NCBI RefSeq assembly: GCF_000518545.1
Contig: NZ_JADU01000029.1
Coordinates: 1 to 34,679, forward strand
DNA length: 34,679 nucleotides
From: Hallella seregens ATCC 51272
GTDB taxonomy: Bacteria; Bacteroidota; Bacteroidia; Bacteroidales; Bacteroidaceae
Reading direction: 5' to 3'
Under the pieces are notes generated by a model. That model made no database searches, was not told the DNA's origin, and worked only from the letters and a program-made list of their open reading frames with translations. The position numbers and the translations under genes are program-made. Positions 6,982-16,479 of the stretch are shown here, piece by piece (position 1 is the stretch's first letter; the number at the start of each line of letters is the position of its first letter).

Positions 6982-7758
6982 ATGAAAATACTGATTATGG
7001 GAGCCGGAAAAATGGGCTCTTTCTTCATCGACATGCTGAGTTTCGAGCACGAGGTGGCCGTCTATGAGAAAGATGCCCGGCGGCTCCGCTTCACCTATAA
7101 CTGCCAACGCTTCACCGAGCTCGGCGAAATCGAGCCCTTTCAGCCCCAGCTGGTCATCAATGCCGTGACGGTGAAGTACACGCTTGCTGCCTTCAAGGAG
7201 GTGCTGCCTGTGCTGCCCGCCGACTGCATCCTCTCGGACATCGCATCGGTGAAAACCAATCTTCGGGAGTTTTACGAGCAGTCGGGGCATCCCTATGTGT
7301 CCACGCACCCGATGTTCGGACCCACTTTTGCCAATCTGAACCAGCTCTCCGAGGAGAACGCCATCATCATCAAGGAGGGCGACTATATGGGGCGCATCTT
7401 TTTCAAAGACCTGTATCAGAAGCTGGGGCTCAACATCTACGAATACACGTTCGAGGAGCACGACAGGATCGTGGCCTACTCGTTGAGCATTCCGTTTGTG
7501 TCTACCTTTGTCTTCGCCGCCGTCATGAAGCATCAGGATGCGCCGGGCACCACGTTCAAACGGCACATGCGCATTGCCAAGGGTGTGCTGTCCGAGGACG
7601 ACTATCTGCTGCAGGAGGTGCTCTTCAATCCCTATACCCATGACCAGGTGTCGCAGATTCGCGACGAGCTGAAGCAGCTGCTCGAGGTCATCGACACCAA
7701 GGACGGCGAGGGGATGAAAGCCTATCTTGAGAAGATTCGCCGCAATGTGTCCAGATAA
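6982..7758 (+). CDS. tyrA: Prephenate dehydrogenase
   Basis: A 258-residue NAD(P)-dependent enzyme converting prephenate to 4-hydroxyphenylpyruvate for tyrosine. The start MKILIMGAGKMGSFF carries the Rossmann GxGxxG fingerprint at residues 7-12; SDIASVK and STHPMFGPT are conserved prephenate-site segments, the latter with the family His. The frame extends upstream into aroF, but the ATG at 6982 is chosen because the Rossmann strand starts immediately there and it leaves a 14-base gap. It lacks the C-terminal ACT domain seen in some TyrA proteins, so control is probably at the attenuator and at the DAHP synthase. It is the last gene of the operon; no strong terminator is visible in the next 60 bases. 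Confidence 0.9.
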   Translation: MKILIMGAGKMGSFFIDMLSFEHEVAVYEKDARRLRFTYNCQRFTELGEIEPFQPQLVINAVTVKYTLAAFKEVLPVLPADCILSDIASVKTNLREFYEQSGHPYVSTHPMFGPTFANLNQLSEENAIIIKEGDYMGRIFFKDLYQKLGLNIYEYTFEEHDRIVAYSLSIPFVSTFVFAAVMKHQDAPGTTFKRHMRIAKGVLSEDDYLLQEVLFNPYTHDQVSQIRDELKQLLEVIDTKDGEGMKAYLEKIRRNVSR

Positions 7759-7820
7759 AAAGCCGATATTAATTTTTCCAAAAACTCATCATAGTGTTCT
7801 TTTTTCACCTGATTATTCTG

Positions 7821-7882
7821 TAACTTTGCAGCAAATTAGGTGCGGGCAAACGGCGTGCGTATAGCTTTTGACACGGTTTGCC
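7821..7882 (+). promoter_or_regulatory. ffh promoter and 5'-UTR hairpin
   Basis: TAACTTTG (7821-7828) fits the Bacteroidetes -7 box; no good -33 box is visible. In the predicted leader, GGCAAAC (7845-7851) plus CGTG (7854-7857) can pair with CACG (7872-7875) plus GTTTGCC (7876-7882), an 11-bp stem with a two-base bulge, ending 25 bases before the ffh ATG. A regulatory role is only a possibility. Confidence 0.5.
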
Positions 7883-7907
7883 GATACCAAAGAACGATGA
7901 AAACAGC

Positions 7908-9272
7908 ATGTTTGAGAACTTAACAGACCGTCTGGAACGCTCTTTCAAGATTCTGAAAGGAGAGGGAAAGATCACAGAAATCAATGTTGCCGAAACCCTG
8001 AAAGACGTGCGCCGGGCCTTGCTTGATGCGGACGTCAACTTCAAAGTGGCCAAGACTTTCACCGACACGGTGAAGCAGAAGGCACTGGGCATGAACGTGC
8101 TCACGGCCGTGAAGCCGGGTCAGCTCATGGTGAAGATTGTGCACGACGAGCTGGTGAAGCTGATGGGCGGCGAGGCGGCAGAGCTGAATCTTACGGGCCG
8201 GCCGGCCGTTGTCCTGATGTCGGGACTGCAAGGATCGGGTAAGACCACGTTCAGCGGCAAGCTCGCCAACATGCTGAAGAGCAAGCAAAACAAGAAGCCC
8301 CTGCTCGTGGCTTGCGACGTTTACCGTCCCGCAGCCATCGAGCAGCTCAAGGTTGTTGCCGCCCAGCTCGACGTGCCGGTCTATTCAGAGGACGGCAACA
8401 AACAGGTAAACGAGATTGCGCTTCATGCCATTCAGGAAGCCAAGGCCAAGGGCAACGACGTGGTCATCATCGATACGGCCGGCCGACTGGCCGTGGACGA
8501 GGAGATGATGAACGAGATAGCCTCGCTCAAGGAGACCGTGCATCCCGACGAAACCCTGTTCGTGGTCGACTCGATGACCGGCCAGGATGCCGTGAACACG
8601 GCCAAGGAGTTCAACGACCGCCTCGATTTCGACGGTGTCATCCTGACCAAACTCGACGGCGATACCCGTGGCGGTGCGGCCCTTTCCATCCGCACGGTGG
8701 TGACGAAACCCATCAAGTTCATCGGCACCGGCGAGAAGATGGATGCCATCGACGTGTTCCACCCCGACCGTATGGCTGACCGTATTCTCGGCATGGGCGA
8801 CGTGGTGTCGCTCGTGGAGCGTGCGCAGGAGCAGTTCGACGAGGAAGAAGCTAAGCGCTTGCAGAAGAAAATCCAGAAGAACAAGTTCGATTTCAACGAC
8901 TTCCTGGGCCAGATAGAGCAAATCAAGAAGATGGGCAATCTGAAAGATTTGGCCTCGATGATTCCCGGTGTGGGCAAGGCTATCAAGGATGTCGACATAG
9001 ACGACAACGCGTTCAAAGGCATCGAAGCCATCATCCGCAGCATGACGCCGAAAGAGCGAGTCAACCCCGAGATACTGAATCAGAGCCGCCGTCTGCGCAT
9101 TGCCAAGGGATCGGGCACGAGTATTCAGGAGGTGAACCGGCTCATCAAGCAGTTCGACCAGACCCGCAAGATGATGAAGATGGTCACCGGCAACCAGATG
9201 AAGTCGATGATGGCACGCATGAAAGATATGAAAGGCATGCCCGGAATGCCCGGGAGCATGCCCGGCATGTAA
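7908..9272 (+). CDS. ffh: Signal recognition particle protein Ffh (SRP54)
   Basis: A 454-residue GTPase that binds signal peptides of nascent membrane and secreted proteins and delivers ribosomes to FtsY. The N domain (1-90) is followed by the G domain with the P-loop GLQGSGKTT (106-114), [11 protein letters not shown] (137-147), DTAGR (189-193) and TKLDGD (247-252). The M domain is Met-rich, ending in [17 protein letters not shown] and an [11 protein letters not shown] tail. The length is normal for the family. The ATG at 7908 is chosen over an upstream in-frame ATG (7878) because [13 protein letters not shown] is the usual N-terminus. It has its own promoter, and folD follows after 32 bases, perhaps cotranscribed. 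Confidence 0.97.
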   Translation: MFENLTDRLERSFKILKGEGKITEINVAETLKDVRRALLDADVNFKVAKTFTDTVKQKALGMNVLTAVKPGQLMVKIVHDELVKLMGGEAAELNLTGRPAVVLMSGLQGSGKTTFSGKLANMLKSKQNKKPLLVACDVYRPAAIEQLKVVAAQLDVPVYSEDGNKQVNEIALHAIQEAKAKGNDVVIIDTAGRLAVDEEMMNEIASLKETVHPDETLFVVDSMTGQDAVNTAKEFNDRLDFDGVILTKLDGDTRGGAALSIRTVVTKPIKFIGTGEKMDAIDVFHPDRMADRILGMGDVVSLVERAQEQFDEEEAKRLQKKIQKNKFDFNDFLGQIEQIKKMGNLKDLASMIPGVGKAIKDVDIDDNAFKGIEAIIRSMTPKERVNPEILNQSRRLRIAKGSGTSIQEVNRLIKQFDQTRKMMKMVTGNQMKSMMARMKDMKGMPGMPGSMPGM

Positions 9273-9304
9273 CCGCGGACAACGCCCGCCAACCCACACA
9301 AACC

Positions 9305-10186
9305 ATGTACACACTGATAGACGGAAAGGCTACGGCAACAGCTATCAAGCAGCAGATTGCCGACGAAGTGAAGCAGCTGACGGCCCGTGGCGGCAAGCAG
9401 CCCCATCTGGCTGCCGTGCTGGTGGGCCACGACGGCGGCTCGGAAACCTATGTGAAGAACAAGGTCATTGCCTGCGAGCAGTGCGGCTTCAAGTCTACGC
9501 TGATACGTTTCGAGGCCGACGTCACCGAGGAGGAGCTCCTCGCCTGTGTGGATCGGCTCAACCGTGATGCCGATGTGGACGGATTCATTGTGCAGTTGCC
9601 ACTGCCCGCGCACATCGACGAGCAGAAGATTATCATGGCCGTCGACTACCGCAAGGACGTGGACGGGTTCCACCCCATCAACGTGGGCCGCATGGCCATT
9701 GGCCTTCCTTGTTTCATTTCGGCCACGCCGTTGGGCATCCTCACCCTGTTGCAGCACTACCGAATACCCACTTCGGGCAAGAAGTGCGTGGTGCTGGGGC
9801 GCAGCAATATTGTGGGCAAACCCATGGCCCAGCTCATGATGCAGAAGCAGTATGGCGATGCCACGGTCACCGTGTGCCACTCTCATTCGGCCCACCTCAA
9901 GGAGGAATGCCGCGAGGCCGACATCATCATTGCTGCCATCGGACGCCCTGATTTCGTCACCGCCGACATGGTGAAAGAGGGTGCCGTGGTCATCGACGTG
10001 GGCACCACACGCGTGCCGGACGCCACCCGCAAGAGCGGATTCCGCCTCAATGGCGACGTGAAGTTTGGCGAGGTGGCCCCCAAGTGCGCTTTCATCACGC
10101 CCGTGCCGGGCGGCGTGGGCCCCATGACCATCTGCTCGCTGATGAAGAACACGCTCGCCGCGGGCAAGCACGAATACTACAAGTAA
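9305..10186 (+). CDS. folD: Methylenetetrahydrofolate dehydrogenase / cyclohydrolase
   Basis: A 293-residue bifunctional enzyme interconverting 5,10-methylene-, methenyl- and 10-formyl-tetrahydrofolate, which supplies one-carbon units for purines and formyl-Met. Visible signatures are SETYVKNK with the catalytic Tyr and Lys, [18 protein letters not shown], the nucleotide-binding [11 protein letters not shown] and [12 protein letters not shown]. All are intact and the length is typical. It lies 32 bases after ffh on the same strand and is followed by a strong intrinsic terminator at 10284-10318. Confidence 0.97.
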   Translation: MYTLIDGKATATAIKQQIADEVKQLTARGGKQPHLAAVLVGHDGGSETYVKNKVIACEQCGFKSTLIRFEADVTEEELLACVDRLNRDADVDGFIVQLPLPAHIDEQKIIMAVDYRKDVDGFHPINVGRMAIGLPCFISATPLGILTLLQHYRIPTSGKKCVVLGRSNIVGKPMAQLMMQKQYGDATVTVCHSHSAHLKEECREADIIIAAIGRPDFVTADMVKEGAVVIDVGTTRVPDATRKSGFRLNGDVKFGEVAPKCAFITPVPGGVGPMTICSLMKNTLAAGKHEYYK

Positions 10187-10283
10187 GCACCACAACCCAC
10201 CTCCCGGCGACCTGAATGCCGCGCGGGGCAGGGCAAAAGATATTTCGTAATAACTTGATTTTTTATAACTCTCTAATTTTGGG

Positions 10284-10318
10284 AGGCAGGTCGCAGTGAT
10301 TGCAACCTGCCTTTTTTT
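10284..10318 (+). terminator. Intrinsic terminator after folD
   Basis: AGGCAGGT (10284-10291) and ACCTGCCT (10305-10312) are perfectly complementary, with a further GCA/TGC pairing inside the loop, and the stem runs into seven T bases. Confidence 0.9.
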
Positions 10319-10373
10319 ATCCCCGTTGTGGACTTTTGCCGTAGGAATGTTCTGCCTTTACGCTGTTTTTGCG

Positions 10374-10381
10374 TATATTTG
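10374..10381 (+). promoter_or_regulatory. -7 box of the GH51 gene
   Basis: TATATTTG fits TAnnTTTG and lies 28 bases before the ATG at 10410. No good -33 box is seen. Confidence 0.5.
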
Positions 10382-10409
10382 CAAGCACAAACCGACTTGA
10401 ACCAACATC

Positions 10410-12947
10410 ATGAAGAAATCTTTATTGCTGCTGGCCGCCGCGGCTTTGGCGGCGCAGACGCGCGCCCAGCAGCCCGTTCCGGCTTATCAAATCATAGGCA
10501 GGGACACCACTTGTCAAATCTTTGTCTACTCGCCCGGAGAGAAAGACGGCCTGCATCTGGCCTATCTCGCCGACAACGACCACTGGCAGGACGTGGGCCA
10601 GCTCTGCGCTTCTGACTATGCGGAGTGGGGTTCCGAGAAGCGCATGCACCATCCCTACGTGGTGCATGCCAGCGATGGCACATGGCGGTTGCTCTTTGGG
10701 GTGAACGACTATTCGCCCTGCTTCGCAGCCGCCTACAGCGAGGACTTGGTGACATGGCGGCCGCAGGACTATCCGCGCGTGGCCGAGAAAGGGGTGGCGG
10801 AGCCCGTGATGTTCCAGATGGACGACGGCACCTTCGACATCTATTTCAAGGCCAAGGACGGCACCCGCCACTACGTACAGGCCAGCGAAGACTTCCGCAA
10901 GTTCACGGAACAGCCCGGCCCGAGCACCATTGAGGACATGGCTTGGATGCGCGACACGGCCACCGTGGGCGGCCGTGTGCAGCAAGGCAACCAGTTCGAC
11001 GTGCCCAAACTGCACCTTGACTACATACGCCAGTATTTTGCGGCGGTCGACCGTGACAACGCGCTGAGCCGCGAAACCATGCGCGACGACGCCCGCCGCT
11101 TTGCCCGCATTGGCAACAACGTGGAGGCCACGCTCACCGTGAAGCCTGCCCAGACCAAGCGCATCAGCGACAAGCTGCTGGGTGTTTTCTTCGAGGACAT
11201 CAGCTATGCGGCCGACGGCGGACTCTATGCCGAACTGGTGCAGAACCGCGATTTCGAGTATTCCCCGGCCGACCGCCGCGGCTGGACGGCCGCCACGGCG
11301 TGGCAGTCGAACCGCGAGATACGGATTGCCACCGACGTGCCGCTGAGCCCTGCCAATCCCCACTATGCCGTGCTGGCCGCCCGCGACACCTTATATAATA
11401 TAGGGTGGGACAGCATCACCGCCGCACCGCAGTCGGCGTTCGACTTCTCGGTCTACGTGCGCAACGAGTCGGGCCTCCGCAACCAGCTGCTCGTGGCCCT
11501 CGTTGCAGCCGACGGCACCGCCGTGGCCAAGGGCAAGCTCAAGATAGAGGGGCAGGGATGGAACCGATACACGCTACCCCTTGTGGTCGACAGGAAAGCC
11601 GTGAAAGGCCGCGTGCGCCTGGCCCTCACCCCGCTGAAAGAGGGGCAGCTGGCTGTCGACATGGTGAGCCTGTTCCCCCACGAAACCTTCCGCGGCCACG
11701 GTCTGCGCAAGGATCTGGCCGAGGCCATTGCCGCCCTGCACCCCAAGTTTGTGCGTTTCCCCGGCGGTTGTATGAGCCATGGCCAAGGCATTGACAACAT
11801 TTACTATTGGAACCAGACCGTGGGCCCGTGGCAAGACCGCACGCCGGCCCCCAACATTTGGAACTATCACCAGACGCGCGGCCTGGGCTTCTACGAGTAT
11901 TTCCAGTTCTGCGAAGACATCGGGGCCGAGCCGCTGCCCGTGCTGGCCGCCGGCGTGCCCTGCCAGAACTCGCGCTGCAATGCCGACGGCTACGGCGGCC
12001 AGCAGGGCGGTATCCCCATGGACCAGATGCCAGCCTACTGCCAGGAGCTGCTCAACCTCATCGAGTGGGCCAACGGCGACCCCGCCACCTCCAGCTGGGC
12101 GCGGTTGCGTGCCGAGGCCGGCCATCCCGCCCCGTTCAACCTGAAGTATATCGGTATAGGCAACGAAGACATCATTTCCACGGCCTTCGAGGAGCGCTGC
12201 GAGATGATATGCAGGGCCATCAAGGAGCGTTACCCCCACATCAAGGTGTGCGGCACGGTGGGCCCGTTCCACGATCCCTCGCCCGACTATGTGGAGGGAT
12301 GGAAGTTTGCCAAGGCCCATCCCCAGCTGTTCGACATGGTAGACGAGCATTATTATGAGTCGACGGGCTGGTTCATGCACCACCAGGACTACTACGACCA
12401 CTACGACCGAACGGGTCCCCAGGTGTATCTGGGCGAGTGGGCGTCGAGGAGTACCACTCACGAGAGCGCCCTCGTGGAGGCCATGCACCTGTGCGCCCTC
12501 GAGCGCAACGGCGACGTTGTGGCCATGTCGAGCTATGCGCCACTGCTGTGCAAGGAAGGCCACGCCAACTGGAACCCCGACATGATCTACTTCAACAACG
12601 ACACCATCACCGCCCTCACGCCCAGCTACGAGACGCAGCGGCTCTGGGGCACCTACTGCGGCGACGAGTATGTGGCCTCCGAACTGGCCATCGCCCCCGA
12701 GCTGCGTTACCGCGTAGCAGCCAGCGTAGTGCGCAACACTGCCACGGGTAAGACCTATCTGAAGCTCGTCAACGCCCTGCCGTCGCAGCTCACGCTCACC
12801 GTCGACGGCCTGTCGATACCTGCCGGAGTCCCTGTCGAAGGCTTCCACGGACAGGTGACCGACCGCCGTGTGCGCGTGGAACGGACTGCCGCCGAGGGAC
12901 CCCGCCTCGTGCTTCCCCCGTATGCCGTGCGCGTGATCGAGCTCTGA
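10410..12947 (+). CDS. Secreted alpha-L-arabinofuranosidase, GH51, with N-terminal propeller-like domain
   Basis: An 845-residue exported protein. The signal peptide is MKKSLLLLAAAALAAQTRA followed by QQ. Residues about 25-230 look like part of a GH43-type beta-propeller (repeated strands such as HHPYVVHASDGTWRLLFG and AAAYSEDLVTW). Residues from about 250 are GH51: KLLGVFFEDISYAADGGLYAELVQNRDFEY, the sugar-binding region PKFVRFPGGC, the general acid/base E586 in GIGNEDI, and the nucleophile E676 in YLGEWAS. The C-terminal part is a beta-sandwich. GH51 enzymes release arabinose side chains from arabinoxylan and arabinan. No SusC/SusD pair or regulator lies nearby, so it is a stand-alone gene with its own promoter and terminator. 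The propeller call is tentative. Confidence 0.9.
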   Translation: MKKSLLLLAAAALAAQTRAQQPVPAYQIIGRDTTCQIFVYSPGEKDGLHLAYLADNDHWQDVGQLCASDYAEWGSEKRMHHPYVVHASDGTWRLLFGVNDYSPCFAAAYSEDLVTWRPQDYPRVAEKGVAEPVMFQMDDGTFDIYFKAKDGTRHYVQASEDFRKFTEQPGPSTIEDMAWMRDTATVGGRVQQGNQFDVPKLHLDYIRQYFAAVDRDNALSRETMRDDARRFARIGNNVEATLTVKPAQTKRISDKLLGVFFEDISYAADGGLYAELVQNRDFEYSPADRRGWTAATAWQSNREIRIATDVPLSPANPHYAVLAARDTLYNIGWDSITAAPQSAFDFSVYVRNESGLRNQLLVALVAADGTAVAKGKLKIEGQGWNRYTLPLVVDRKAVKGRVRLALTPLKEGQLAVDMVSLFPHETFRGHGLRKDLAEAIAALHPKFVRFPGGCMSHGQGIDNIYYWNQTVGPWQDRTPAPNIWNYHQTRGLGFYEYFQFCEDIGAEPLPVLAAGVPCQNSRCNADGYGGQQGGIPMDQMPAYCQELLNLIEWANGDPATSSWARLRAEAGHPAPFNLKYIGIGNEDIISTAFEERCEMICRAIKERYPHIKVCGTVGPFHDPSPDYVEGWKFAKAHPQLFDMVDEHYYESTGWFMHHQDYYDHYDRTGPQVYLGEWASRSTTHESALVEAMHLCALERNGDVVAMSSYAPLLCKEGHANWNPDMIYFNNDTITALTPSYETQRLWGTYCGDEYVASELAIAPELRYRVAASVVRNTATGKTYLKLVNALPSQLTLTVDGLSIPAGVPVEGFHGQVTDRRVRVERTAAEGPRLVLPPYAVRVIEL

Positions 12948-12963
12948 TGCTGTACGCATTCCG

Positions 12964-13003
12964 AGGCCGCAATCCGGCGATTAAGCCGGATTGCGGCCTT
13001 TTT
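12964..13003 (+). terminator. Intrinsic terminator after the GH51 gene
   Basis: AGGCCGCAATCCGGC (12964-12978) and GCCGGATTGCGGCCT (12985-12999) form a perfect 15-bp stem with loop GATTAA, ending in five T bases. Confidence 0.93.
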
Positions 13004-13077
13004 CAGCCCTAAATGGGCGTTTTGGTTAAAAAGATTGAAAATGCGTCATGACTTATATCAATAAATGTGTAAATTGT

Positions 13078-13128
13078 CGCATTAATGCGAAAAACATTTG
13101 GAGGTATCAAGTTTTTTTTATTATTTTG
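13078..13128 (+). promoter_or_regulatory. OmpA-like gene promoter with upstream palindrome
   Basis: TTTG at 13097-13100 and TTATTTTG at 13121-13128 are 20 bases apart, matching the -33/-7 pattern with one mismatch in the -7 box. A perfect 12-base palindrome, CGCATTAATGCG (13078-13089), lies seven bases before the -33 box, a natural place for an activator or repressor site. Confidence 0.6.
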
Positions 13129-13185
13129 CATCCCGAAAAGTTGACAAGATAACAAATCAACAGTTAAATATTAAAACAAGAGAGT

Positions 13186-14295
13186 ATGAAAAAGTTATTT
13201 ACTTTGCTGGCAGCTGCATCGATGGCTGCTTCCTTGTCTGCTCAGACGGTAACAGAGAGCAAGACATTCGACAATGTTTACGTAGGCATCAACGGTGGTG
13301 TAGCTACCAAGACCACGGGCCACGCTTGGCTGAAGGACCTCAATCCCAACGCCGGCATCCGTGTGGGCCGCTACTTCACGCCGGTTTTCGGCTTGGCTGT
13401 TGAGAGCAACGCTTATTTCTCCAACAAGCCTTGGACTTCTGTCGGCACCACCGTGCGTGCCATCAACACCAGCCTGCTGGGCACCGTGAACCTGAGCAAT
13501 TGGTTCGGCGGCTACAAGGGCGAGCCCCGTGCATTCGAGGTGAGCGCCGTGTATGGCTTGGGTTGGGGTCACGTGTTCGGTAACAGCAACAAGTATATCG
13601 GCAGCGACTTCAAGCAGAACGACCAGCTGAAGAACGCCCTCGCCGGCAAGCAGAACATCGTGAAGACCAACAGCCTGACCTCCAAGGCCGGTCTGGACTT
13701 CGCTTTCAACCTCGGCGAGAAGAAGGCTTGGCAGGTATATGTGGAGCCCGCTGTGATTTGGGGCCTCAACGGTCTCGGCTACGAGGGCGCACAGTACAAC
13801 ATCAACAAGTCGTTCGTTCAGCTGAACGCCGGTGTTGTCTACAAGTTCAAGAACTCCAACGGAACGCACAACTTCACCATCGCCCAGCTCCGCGACCAGA
13901 GCGAGATCGATGCGCTGAACTCCACCATCAACGACCTGCGCAACGAGTTGGCCAAGAAGCCGAAAGAGGTCGTGAAGACCGTGGTGAAGGAAGCACCGGC
14001 TCCTCAGCAGGTGAAGGTTGAGAATCTCGTGTTCGTTACTTTTGCTCAAGGCAAGTCTGTACTCACCAAAGAGGCCAAGAAAGCCCTCGATGCTGTTGCC
14101 GCCGGCAAGCACGTTCAGATCGTAGGTACCGCTTCTCCCGAGGGTTCCAAGGAGGTTAACGACCGTCTGTCTCAGGCTCGTGCCGACGTGGTGGCCAACT
14201 ACCTCAAGACCAAGGGCGTGAATGTGGACGAGGCTACAGGTAAGGGTGTGCAGGGCACTACCTCCAACCGTCTGGCCGTAGTTTACGTGAAGTAA
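13186..14295 (+). CDS. OmpA-family outer membrane protein
   Basis: A 369-residue exported protein. A signal peptide (MKKLFTLLAAASMAASLSA) precedes QT. Residues about 25-225 form the beta-barrel, with alternating aromatic and glycine strands such as VYVGINGGVATKT, AVYGLGWGHVFG and WQVYVEPAVIWGL. A helical linker (SEIDALNSTINDLRNELAKK) and a Pro/Val stretch follow. The C-terminal OmpA domain (about 285-369) binds peptidoglycan: TASPEGSKEVNDRLSQARADVVANYL is its signature. Such proteins tie the outer membrane to the wall. Codon use is more restricted than in neighbours (AAG, AAC, GGT, CTG), suggesting high expression. It is monocistronic, with its own promoter and terminator. Confidence 0.93.
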   Translation: MKKLFTLLAAASMAASLSAQTVTESKTFDNVYVGINGGVATKTTGHAWLKDLNPNAGIRVGRYFTPVFGLAVESNAYFSNKPWTSVGTTVRAINTSLLGTVNLSNWFGGYKGEPRAFEVSAVYGLGWGHVFGNSNKYIGSDFKQNDQLKNALAGKQNIVKTNSLTSKAGLDFAFNLGEKKAWQVYVEPAVIWGLNGLGYEGAQYNINKSFVQLNAGVVYKFKNSNGTHNFTIAQLRDQSEIDALNSTINDLRNELAKKPKEVVKTVVKEAPAPQQVKVENLVFVTFAQGKSVLTKEAKKALDAVAAGKHVQIVGTASPEGSKEVNDRLSQARADVVANYLKTKGVNVDEATGKGVQGTTSNRLAVVYVK

Positions 14296-14319
14296 CCCTC
14301 ACAACGACATTATTTCGAG

Positions 14320-14352
14320 TCCCGCTGCCCGTCAGGTGCAGCGGGATTTTTT
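14320..14352 (+). terminator. Intrinsic terminator after the OmpA-like gene
   Basis: TCCCGCTGC (14320-14328) and GCAGCGGGA (14338-14346) are perfectly complementary and followed by six T bases. Confidence 0.92.
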
Positions 14353-14409
14353 GTAGCCGCCCGCCGCGCGCTTCTTCCCGGAGCCGCGACTGGTGGCTTT
14401 CGGCGGTGC

Positions 14410-14519
14410 GATGACAGTGCAAACGCGTCGTGATTACGGCGTAACGGCGGTGCGATTACGGCGTAACGGCGATGCGTTGACGGCGCAATGGCGGCGCGAT
14501 TTTGGGGCCGTCGCGCTTT
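14410..14519. repeat. 22-bp-period intergenic repeat, five degenerate copies
   Basis: Units start at 14410, 14432, 14454, 14476 and 14498. The two best copies begin GATTACGGCGTAACGGCG; the first contains AAACGCGTCG. The array fills much of the 354-base gap between the ompA-type terminator and the ilvD promoter. Arrays of the same period and related motif occur at 20887 and 28469. Confidence 0.8.
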
Positions 14520-14595
14520 AAATTTCAATTTGTCGCCATTTCGCGGCTTTGTCTTACAGGTTTGTTCAATATCTCATTTTTCGGCCGATAATCCG

Positions 14596-14625
14596 TTGCG
14601 GTTATAAATAAAATCCGTACCTTTG
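14596..14625 (+). promoter_or_regulatory. ilvD operon promoter
   Basis: TTG (14596-14598) and TACCTTTG (14618-14625) are 19 bases apart, an excellent Bacteroidetes match. The predicted start near 14632 leaves only about 18 untranslated bases, so no leader-peptide attenuator fits here. Confidence 0.8.
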
Positions 14626-14649
14626 CATGAAAATTGTAATTTGTGGTAT

Positions 14650-16452
14650 ATGAAGCATCCGTTGAGAAGTTCCGTCTGCACCGAGGGGAGGCGCATGGCA
14701 GGCGCCCGCGCCCTGTGGGTGGCCACGGGCATGAAGCACGAACATTTTGGAAAGCCCATCATTGCCGTGGTCAATTCGTTCACCCAGTTTGTGCCGGGAC
14801 ACACGCATTTGCACGAGATAGGGCAGATTGTGAAGCAGGAAATCGAGAAGATGGGCTGCTATGCGGCCGAATTCAACACGATAGCCATCGACGACGGCAT
14901 AGCCATGGGGCACGACGGCATGCTTTATTCGCTGCCCTCGCGCGACATCATCGCCGACTCCGTAGAGTACATGGTCAATGCCCACAAGGCCGACGCCATG
15001 GTCTGTATTTCCAATTGTGACAAGGTGACGCCGGGTATGCTCATGGCTGCCATGCGGCTCAACATCCCGACAGTGTTCTGTTCGGGCGGCCCCATGGAGG
15101 CCGGCCGCTGGCGCGGCGAGAATGCCGACCTCATCACGGCCATGGTTAAAGGTGCCGACCCCGAGGTGAGCGACGAGGAGCTGCAGCAGATCGAGGCCTG
15201 TGCCTGTCCCGGTTGCGGCAGCTGCTCGGGCATGTTCACGGCCAACTCGATGAACTCGCTCACCGAGGCCATCGGCCTCTCGCTGCCCGGCAACGGCACC
15301 ATTCTGGCCACGCATGCCAACCGCATCGAGCTGTTCCGTCAGGCGGCGCGGCAGGTCGTGAAAAACGCATTGGCCTATTATGAAGACGGCGACGACAGCG
15401 TGCTGCCCCGCAACATTGCCACGCGTCAGGCCTTTCTCAACGCCATGACACTCGATATTGCCATGGGTGGCAGCACCAATACCGTGCTCCATCTGCTGGC
15501 CGTGGCCCAGGAGGGTGGGGTGGACTTCCGGATGAGCGACATCGACCGGCTGAGCCGCAAGGTGCCCTGCCTGTGCAAGTTGTCGCCCAACACGCAGCAG
15601 TATTCTGTGCAGGAGTGCAACCGTGCAGGCGGCATTCTGGGCATCCTAAACGAGCTGAACAAGGGCGGACTCATCGACGACAGCGTGCGTCGGGTGGACG
15701 GCATGACCGTGGGCGAGGCCATGGAGAGGTACGACATTACGCGTCCCGACGTCTCGCCCGAGGCCTCCCGCATCTACCACAGCGCGCCGGGCCGCCGCTT
15801 CTCCACCCGGATGGGGAGCCAGAACGAGCAGTGGCCCACGCTCGACACCGACCGCGAGCACGGCTGCATCCGCAGTTTGGAGCATGCTTACACCAAGGAC
15901 GGCGGTCTGGCTGTGCTCTTCGGCAACATCGCCCAGGACGGCTGCGTGGTCAAGACAGCCGGTGTGGACGAGGCCTTGTGGCACTTCTCGGGGCCCGCCG
16001 TGGTGTTCGACTCGCAGGACGATGCCTGTGAGGGCATCCTCGGCGGCTGTGTCAAGAGCGGCGACTGCGTGGTCATCACCCACGAAGGGCCCAAGGGAGG
16101 CCCCGGCATGCAGGAGATGCTCTATCCCACTTCCTATATCAAGAGTCGCCACTTGGGCAAGGCATGCGCCCTGATTACCGACGGCCGCTTCTCGGGCGGC
16201 ACCAGCGGACTGAGCATCGGACACGTCTCGCCCGAGGCCGCCTCGGGGGGCAACATCGGCAAAATCAAGGATGGCGACATCATCGAAATAGACATTCCGG
16301 GCCGCAGCATCAATGTGAAGCTCTCCGACGAGGAGCTTGCCGCGCGGCCCCAGCAGCCGCTGAAGCGCCGGCGTGTGGTGAGCAAGGCCCTGCGCGCCTA
16401 TGCCCAGAGCGTGAGTTCGGCCGACAAAGGCGGCGTGAGAATCATAGAATAA
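14650..16452 (+). CDS. ilvD: Dihydroxy-acid dehydratase
   Basis: A 600-residue iron-sulfur enzyme that dehydrates dihydroxy acids to the keto-acid precursors of isoleucine and valine. Signatures are [14 protein letters not shown] (41-54), [10 protein letters not shown] with Cys123, and [20 protein letters not shown] (183-202) with the other cluster cysteine; toward the C-terminus are [21 protein letters not shown] and [11 protein letters not shown]. The length is typical. The ATG at 14650 is chosen because an earlier in-frame TTG at 14623 overlaps the promoter box. It is the first gene of the ilv cluster; ilvB follows after 27 bases. The oxygen-sensitive [4Fe-4S] type fits an anaerobe. Confidence 0.97.
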   Translation: MKHPLRSSVCTEGRRMAGARALWVATGMKHEHFGKPIIAVVNSFTQFVPGHTHLHEIGQIVKQEIEKMGCYAAEFNTIAIDDGIAMGHDGMLYSLPSRDIIADSVEYMVNAHKADAMVCISNCDKVTPGMLMAAMRLNIPTVFCSGGPMEAGRWRGENADLITAMVKGADPEVSDEELQQIEACACPGCGSCSGMFTANSMNSLTEAIGLSLPGNGTILATHANRIELFRQAARQVVKNALAYYEDGDDSVLPRNIATRQAFLNAMTLDIAMGGSTNTVLHLLAVAQEGGVDFRMSDIDRLSRKVPCLCKLSPNTQQYSVQECNRAGGILGILNELNKGGLIDDSVRRVDGMTVGEAMERYDITRPDVSPEASRIYHSAPGRRFSTRMGSQNEQWPTLDTDREHGCIRSLEHAYTKDGGLAVLFGNIAQDGCVVKTAGVDEALWHFSGPAVVFDSQDDACEGILGGCVKSGDCVVITHEGPKGGPGMQEMLYPTSYIKSRHLGKACALITDGRFSGGTSGLSIGHVSPEAASGGNIGKIKDGDIIEIDIPGRSINVKLSDEELAARPQQPLKRRRVVSKALRAYAQSVSSADKGGVRIIE

Positions 16453-16479
16453 GGATAACAGAACAGAACTTTCAGCATT

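Noticed and set aside
10274..10281. TAATTTTG as a promoter box for a small RNA ending at the folD terminator
   Set aside because: The predicted start would fall inside the terminator stem, and the upstream TTG is too close (16 bases).
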